A stretch of 9,823 nt of DNA from Pseudomonadota bacterium (GTDB taxonomy: Bacteria; SZUA-182; DTGQ01). The stretch is taken from contig JAUWIR010000116.1 in NCBI GenBank assembly GCA_030605265.1, positions 1 to 9,823 on the forward strand, in the 5' to 3' direction. Made by a program: the position numbers and the translations under genes. Below, in pieces: positions 6,421 to 9,823 of this stretch (the stretch's first letter is position 1; each line of letters opens with the position of its first letter). The notes below the pieces were generated by a model. That model was not told the DNA's origin. It did no database searches and worked only from the letters and a program-made list of their open reading frames with translations.

Positions 6421-7767
6421 ATGGGGAAATTATTCGGTACAGACGGAATAAGAGGAGTGGCCAATAAATATCCAATAACACCGGAGATAGCTTTAAAAAT
6501 AGGGAAAGCAGCCGCTCATTTATTTAGAGAAAAAGGGGCCTCGAGCATTATCATTGGCAAAGATACCCGGACCTCCGGCCCTATGCTTGAGCATGCTATT
6601 ATCTCCGGAGTTTGTTCTTGTGGGGTAAATGCAGTTCAAGTAGGCCATTTACCTACACCCGGTGTTGCTTTTCTCACCAGAAACATGCAAGCAGATGCGG
6701 GGATAATGATATCCGCTTCTCATAACCCTTATGAAGACAATGGTCTTAAATTATTTTCCGAAAAAGGGTATAAGCTTTCCGATGCAAAGGAGCAGGAAAT
6801 AGAAGACCTTATCCTCTCGAATGCAGTTGATCATTTACCGAATTCATCAAAAACATTAGGTCAAGTCTATCAATGTAGCGATGCAGTCAGAAGATATGGC
6901 GCATTTTTAAAAAGTGCTTTTCCGAGCAGGGATACGCTTGAAGGGAGAAAAATTGTATTAGACTGTGCTAATGGAGCAACTTACAAGGTAGCGCCTGTTG
7001 TACTCCGTATGCTTGGAGCTGAAGTCATCCCTTTATTTGATCAACCTGACGGATTAAATATTAATTTGCATTGCGGATCGCAATATCCTCAAATGTTAGC
7101 TGGTGAAGTTGTCAAACAACAAGCAGATATTGGATTTGCCTTTGATGGAGACGGGGATCGAGTGATAGCCATAGACGAGAAAGGGACGATCATAACAGGT
7201 GATCAGATTATAGCTGTCTGTTCAAAATGGATGAAAAAAGAGGCTCACCTGAAGAATGATTGTGTGGTGAGCACGGTGATGAGTAATATTGGGTTAAGTT
7301 TATGTTTGCAGGAAGCAGGCATTAAACAAATTACCTCGAAGGTTGGCGACAGGTATGTTCTTGAGAAGATGCAGGAATTTGATGCATCAATCGGAGGAGA
7401 GGATTCCGGGCATGTTATCTTTTTAAATCATCATACAACAGGTGACGGAATTATTACTGCTTTACAAATCCTTGCTGTTATGGTTAAAGAAAACAAATCA
7501 TTATCTGAACTTGCTCGGATTATGCAAGTTTTTCCTCAAAAACTCATCAATATAGAGGTTAAAGACAAACCCGATCTTTCCAAGGTCCCTGAAATTATGG
7601 ATGTGATACAAGATACTGAGTCGAAATTAGGCAACAAAGGAAGAGTGCTGGTGAGATATTCCGGTACTCAGCTTTTGTGTCGCGTTATGGTGGAGGGGCC
7701 AACACAAGAGGAAACTGAAAAGTATTGCCAAAAAATTGCAGAGGTAGTCATAGAACAATTGAATTGA
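6421..7767 (+). CDS. glmM: Phosphoglucosamine mutase GlmM
   Basis: GlmM interconverts glucosamine-6-phosphate and glucosamine-1-phosphate in the cytoplasm, the second step towards UDP-GlcNAc. At 448 residues it has the normal family length (about 445). All four alpha-D-phosphohexomutase landmarks are present: the N-terminal GTDGIRG (6-12), the phosphoserine loop ISASHNP (97-103) with Ser100 as the phosphorylated catalytic residue, the metal-binding DGDGDR (242-247), the sugar-binding GGEDSGH (325-331) and the phosphate-binding RYSGTQ (412-417). The last motif is usually R(P/Y)SGTE; Gln417 in place of Glu is a mild departure. The GTDGIRG start and the GEDSGH loop separate GlmM from phosphomannomutase/phosphoglucomutase relatives. 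The gene follows the GlmU-like gene by 34 bases and shares its strand with the glmS-like gene, which supports a hexosamine operon. I am confident of the function. Confidence 0.95.
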   Translation: MGKLFGTDGIRGVANKYPITPEIALKIGKAAAHLFREKGASSIIIGKDTRTSGPMLEHAIISGVCSCGVNAVQVGHLPTPGVAFLTRNMQADAGIMISASHNPYEDNGLKLFSEKGYKLSDAKEQEIEDLILSNAVDHLPNSSKTLGQVYQCSDAVRRYGAFLKSAFPSRDTLEGRKIVLDCANGATYKVAPVVLRMLGAEVIPLFDQPDGLNINLHCGSQYPQMLAGEVVKQQADIGFAFDGDGDRVIAIDEKGTIITGDQIIAVCSKWMKKEAHLKNDCVVSTVMSNIGLSLCLQEAGIKQITSKVGDRYVLEKMQEFDASIGGEDSGHVIFLNHHTTGDGIITALQILAVMVKENKSLSELARIMQVFPQKLINIEVKDKPDLSKVPEIMDVIQDTESKLGNKGRVLVRYSGTQLLCRVMVEGPTQEETEKYCQKIAEVVIEQLN

Positions 7768-7829
7768 TGGTGTCCTAATTTATTCTGTTTCGCCTTTTTA
7801 TGTTTTTATTACCATGAAAATTATAATTA

Positions 7830-9239
7830 TTGAGGCTTGTGAAAAATTTAAATTCAGTTGAAAAAAATAATCTTTTATTTATCCTTCTTGCCTTTGTAAT
7901 ACTTTTATTCATTATTGCACTCCCCCAGCCTGCCGGATTATCTATCCATGGACAACGTGCATTGGGTATTTTTGCTCTAGCCCTTATTCTCTGGATTACT
8001 AATGCCTTACCTTTATCAGTAACCGGATTATTAGTAATCGCCTTAATTCCTCTTTTGGGAGTTATACAAGCAGAGCAGGCCTATTCTTTTTTTGGCAATT
8101 CAGCAGTTTTTTTTATTTTGGGAGCTTTCATCATTGCCACGGCTATGATGAAGTCCGGACTGAGCAAGCGCATGGCTTTGTTTATTTTGAGCCGGTTTAG
8201 TAGAACTCCTCGTACTTTGATTTTGGGTATATTGATCACCTGTAGTTTTTTAGCCCTTATAATGCCGGAGCATGCAGTTGCCGCACTCATGTTTCCCGTG
8301 GTAAGCAGTATTGCCTTAAGTTTAGATCTTGAGCCTTTTGACGGGCAATATGGGGCCTGTTTATTTTTAGCTATGTCTTGGGGTTCGGTTATTGGCGGTG
8401 TGGGAACTTTATTAGGCGGGGCCCGCACGCCATTGGCATTAGGTCTTTTACAGGAGGCCTTTCAACAATCGATAAGTTTTTGGGGATGGTCGAAGGTTGC
8501 TCTTCCACAAGTGGGATTTATGTTAATTATTGTTTATGGAGTGTTAATTTTTTATTTTAGGATAGATGTGAAAGATGTTACTTTAGCTAAAAAGAGGCTA
8601 GAGCTTGAATTAGATGAACTCGGGCCAATAACTTTTCAGGAAAAAAAAGTTTTTTTGATTGTGAGCGTAACCATCTTTATTTGGATATTTTTTAATAAAT
8701 TTTTGGGGTTGGCTTTAGTTTCACTTTTATCTGCAGTGGCCTTATTCATTGCTCGAACTATAACGTGGGACGATGTGGATAATTATGTAAATTGGGGAGT
8801 AATATTAATGTATGGAGGGGCCATTGTTCTGGCAAAGGCTGTTGACCAAACTGGTGCGGCTTATTGGATTGCCCAGAGGGTATTGGGGCAATTTCCCTTA
8901 TCTTCTTTTTGGGTGGTTGCTTTTTTTGCCCTTTTTTCCCTTATGTTAACTGAAGGGATAAGCAATGTAGCTTGTGTAGCTTTAATTCTTCCCATAGGAT
9001 TCAGTATTGCTCGCAACTATTCTATTAACCCTCTAGCCATGGTTTTTGATATTGCTATTCCTTCAGGACTGGCTTTTATTTTACCTATGGGGACACCCTC
9101 AAATGCCATTGCCTATTCTTCCGGCTATTATGAGATTAGAGAAATTCTTAAATCAGGATTAACGCTGCATATATGCGGGTGGCTTTTTTTTCTTCTTCTG
9201 ATGAAAATATATTGGCCGTTTATAGGAATAGTTTTGTAG
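7830..9239 (+). CDS. SLC13/DASS-family (divalent anion:sodium symporter type) permease
   Basis: This is an inner-membrane protein of 469 residues with about 11-12 hydrophobic segments, the usual DASS length. Segments include roughly 14-34, 44-58, 63-79, 91-107, 127-145, 175-195, 226-244, 273-288, 291-308, 322-337, 358-373, 378-394, 403-420 and 444-466; some are re-entrant hairpins in this family. The second-half signature is clear: TEGISNVACVALILP (374-388) and MGTPSNAIAYSSGYY (420-434), matching the SNT and GTPPNA motifs. The first half is degenerate: MPEHAVAALMFP (145-156) stands where the first SNT motif should be, and GGARTPLALG (196-205) where a TPPN-type motif is expected. The family imports sulfate, succinate, citrate and other dicarboxylates; the substrate cannot be told. 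The start is uncertain: TTG 7830 is the first after an in-frame stop at 7824, while GTG 7839 has GAGG only 3 bases upstream. The gene is 62 bases after glmM and 55 before the Usp-like gene. Confidence 0.88.
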   Translation: MRLVKNLNSVEKNNLLFILLAFVILLFIIALPQPAGLSIHGQRALGIFALALILWITNALPLSVTGLLVIALIPLLGVIQAEQAYSFFGNSAVFFILGAFIIATAMMKSGLSKRMALFILSRFSRTPRTLILGILITCSFLALIMPEHAVAALMFPVVSSIALSLDLEPFDGQYGACLFLAMSWGSVIGGVGTLLGGARTPLALGLLQEAFQQSISFWGWSKVALPQVGFMLIIVYGVLIFYFRIDVKDVTLAKKRLELELDELGPITFQEKKVFLIVSVTIFIWIFFNKFLGLALVSLLSAVALFIARTITWDDVDNYVNWGVILMYGGAIVLAKAVDQTGAAYWIAQRVLGQFPLSSFWVVAFFALFSLMLTEGISNVACVALILPIGFSIARNYSINPLAMVFDIAIPSGLAFILPMGTPSNAIAYSSGYYEIREILKSGLTLHICGWLFFLLLMKIYWPFIGIVL

Positions 9240-9294
9240 AATAACTGAATGAATAAATAAATAGCCTAATAACAAAAAAGGTTTAATTTAGCCA

Positions 9295-9735
9295 ATGAAA
9301 AAAACAATTATGGTGGTATTTTCCGCCACTCAGATTTCAGACAAGTTAGCTGATTTTGCTATTGAAACGGCTTTCAATGAGAAGGCCCGTTTGATTGTAC
9401 TTGATGTGCGAGGAATGAATATGTCTGGTCGGGTTACTCAAATGATGGGAAATGTAGGTTTTTTAGGAAAGAAAATTTTACATGAATTACAGGATGATAT
9501 AAAGGAAACGAGAGGGGAGTTTATTATCAAAGCATTAGAAAATATAAAGCGAAAAGCCAAGCAGAGAGGAGTAGAAACTGAATTCATTGTAACAAAAGGT
9601 CCGCATATAGAAAATATTCTTCGAGTAGCCAAGGAAAAGCGTGTTTCTGCTATTATTGCTCAAAAGAGGATTACTGAAACAGTCAAAGAAGCTCCATTTG
9701 AGGTAATATACATTAAAGATGAAATAAGAGAATAA
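9295..9735 (+). CDS. Small UspA-like (universal stress protein fold) protein lacking the ATP loop
   Basis: The 146-residue product has the Usp layout: a first hydrophobic strand (KKTIMVVF, 2-9), a helix with SDKLADFAIETAF (15-27), a second strand ARLIVLDVR (31-39), a long charged helix (about 63-91), strand ETEFIVTKG (94-102), helix IENILRVAKEK (105-115) and strands SAIIAQKR (117-124) and FEVIYIKDE (135-143). ATP-binding Usp proteins carry a GxxGx9G(S/T) loop before the last strand; here that segment is shortened and has no such motif, so nucleotide binding is unlikely. ATG 9295 has an AGG 13 bases upstream, a weak ribosome site. It follows the permease by 55 bases on the same strand. Usp domains are often encoded beside transporters and may regulate them, but that is inference. 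The fold call is moderate. Confidence 0.65.
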   Translation: MKKTIMVVFSATQISDKLADFAIETAFNEKARLIVLDVRGMNMSGRVTQMMGNVGFLGKKILHELQDDIKETRGEFIIKALENIKRKAKQRGVETEFIVTKGPHIENILRVAKEKRVSAIIAQKRITETVKEAPFEVIYIKDEIRE

Positions 9736-9823
9736 ATTAAAAAAACAGGGTCTGGGTTCACTGCTCAGGGTTATCTTTGTTTCATGGATCTTGATCAGAA
9801 GATGTTTTAGTTAATTGAACAGA
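9736..9823. other. Right-edge intergenic segment
   Basis: These 88 bases follow the stop of the Usp-like gene. I see no open frame, convincing hairpin with a T run, or promoter. CAGGGT occurs twice (within AACAGGGTCTGG and CTCAGGGTTATC), which is probably chance. Whether the operon continues beyond the window cannot be said. Confidence 0.5.

Noticed and set aside
7767..7829. A possible terminator between glmM and the permease (ATGGT and ACCAT arms with T-rich stretches)
   Set aside because: The arms are only 5 bases with a loop of about 39, and the T-rich stretch lies inside the loop rather than after the stem.
7814..7829. ATG at 7814 as the permease start
   Set aside because: It is in a different frame from the permease and the permease frame has a stop at 7824-7826, so only TTG 7830 or GTG 7839 can start it.
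8081..8428. A 115-codon open frame on the minus strand inside the permease gene
   Set aside because: It lies wholly opposite a well-supported membrane-protein gene. Its Pro/Lys-rich product looks like an antisense reading of hydrophobic codons and resembles no family I know.
8378..8560. A 60-codon plus-strand frame overlapping the permease
   Set aside because: It is a shadow in another frame of the permease, whose own frame carries clear family motifs throughout.

Overview
The window is about 9.8 kb of AT-rich bacterial DNA. It carries one partial gene on the minus strand at the left edge and five tightly spaced genes on the plus strand. The gene content (hexosamine and amino-sugar synthesis, a GT-B glycosyltransferase, a DASS-type permease and a Usp-like protein) fits a Gram-negative-type bacterium. 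The oversized GlmS and the LbH protein look to me like families seen in lineages such as Omnitrophota, Spirochaetota and the former Deltaproteobacteria. That placement comes from memory of family flavour, not from a search, and is tentative. No rRNA, tRNA, CRISPR array, insertion sequence or phage gene was found.

Layout: 1-908 (minus) is the N-terminal 302 residues of a GT4-type glycosyltransferase that runs off the left edge. 909-1316 is an AT-rich divergent intergenic region. It holds a near-consensus sigma70-type promoter facing right (TTGACA, 17 nt, TATTAT), a weaker one facing left, an A-tract and a small palindrome in a leader of about 220 nt. 1317-5105 is a 1262-residue GlmS-like protein, about twice the usual length. 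5142-6386 is a left-handed beta-helix (LbH) protein related to the acetyltransferase half of GlmU but without a uridylyltransferase domain. 6421-7767 is glmM. 7830-9239 is an SLC13/DASS-type permease. 9295-9735 is a small UspA-like protein. The last 88 bases hold nothing I can name.

The plus-strand genes are 34-62 bases apart, with no convincing terminator between them, so they probably form one operon. GlmS (fructose-6-P to glucosamine-6-P), GlmM (glucosamine-6-P to glucosamine-1-P) and the GlmU-like LbH protein together outline the route to UDP-GlcNAc, the precursor of peptidoglycan and LPS. The uridylyltransferase step is not encoded here. The permease and Usp-like protein may be a second functional pair carried on the same transcript.

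The most unusual element is the giant GlmS. All recognisable glutaminase and isomerase catalytic residues are present. However, the would-be N-terminal nucleophile Cys lies at residue 51, about 150 extra residues split the glutaminase domain right after it, and about 320 extra residues follow the second SIS domain. The LbH protein lacks the expected acetyltransferase His, and the permease has lost one of its two sodium-site SNT motifs.
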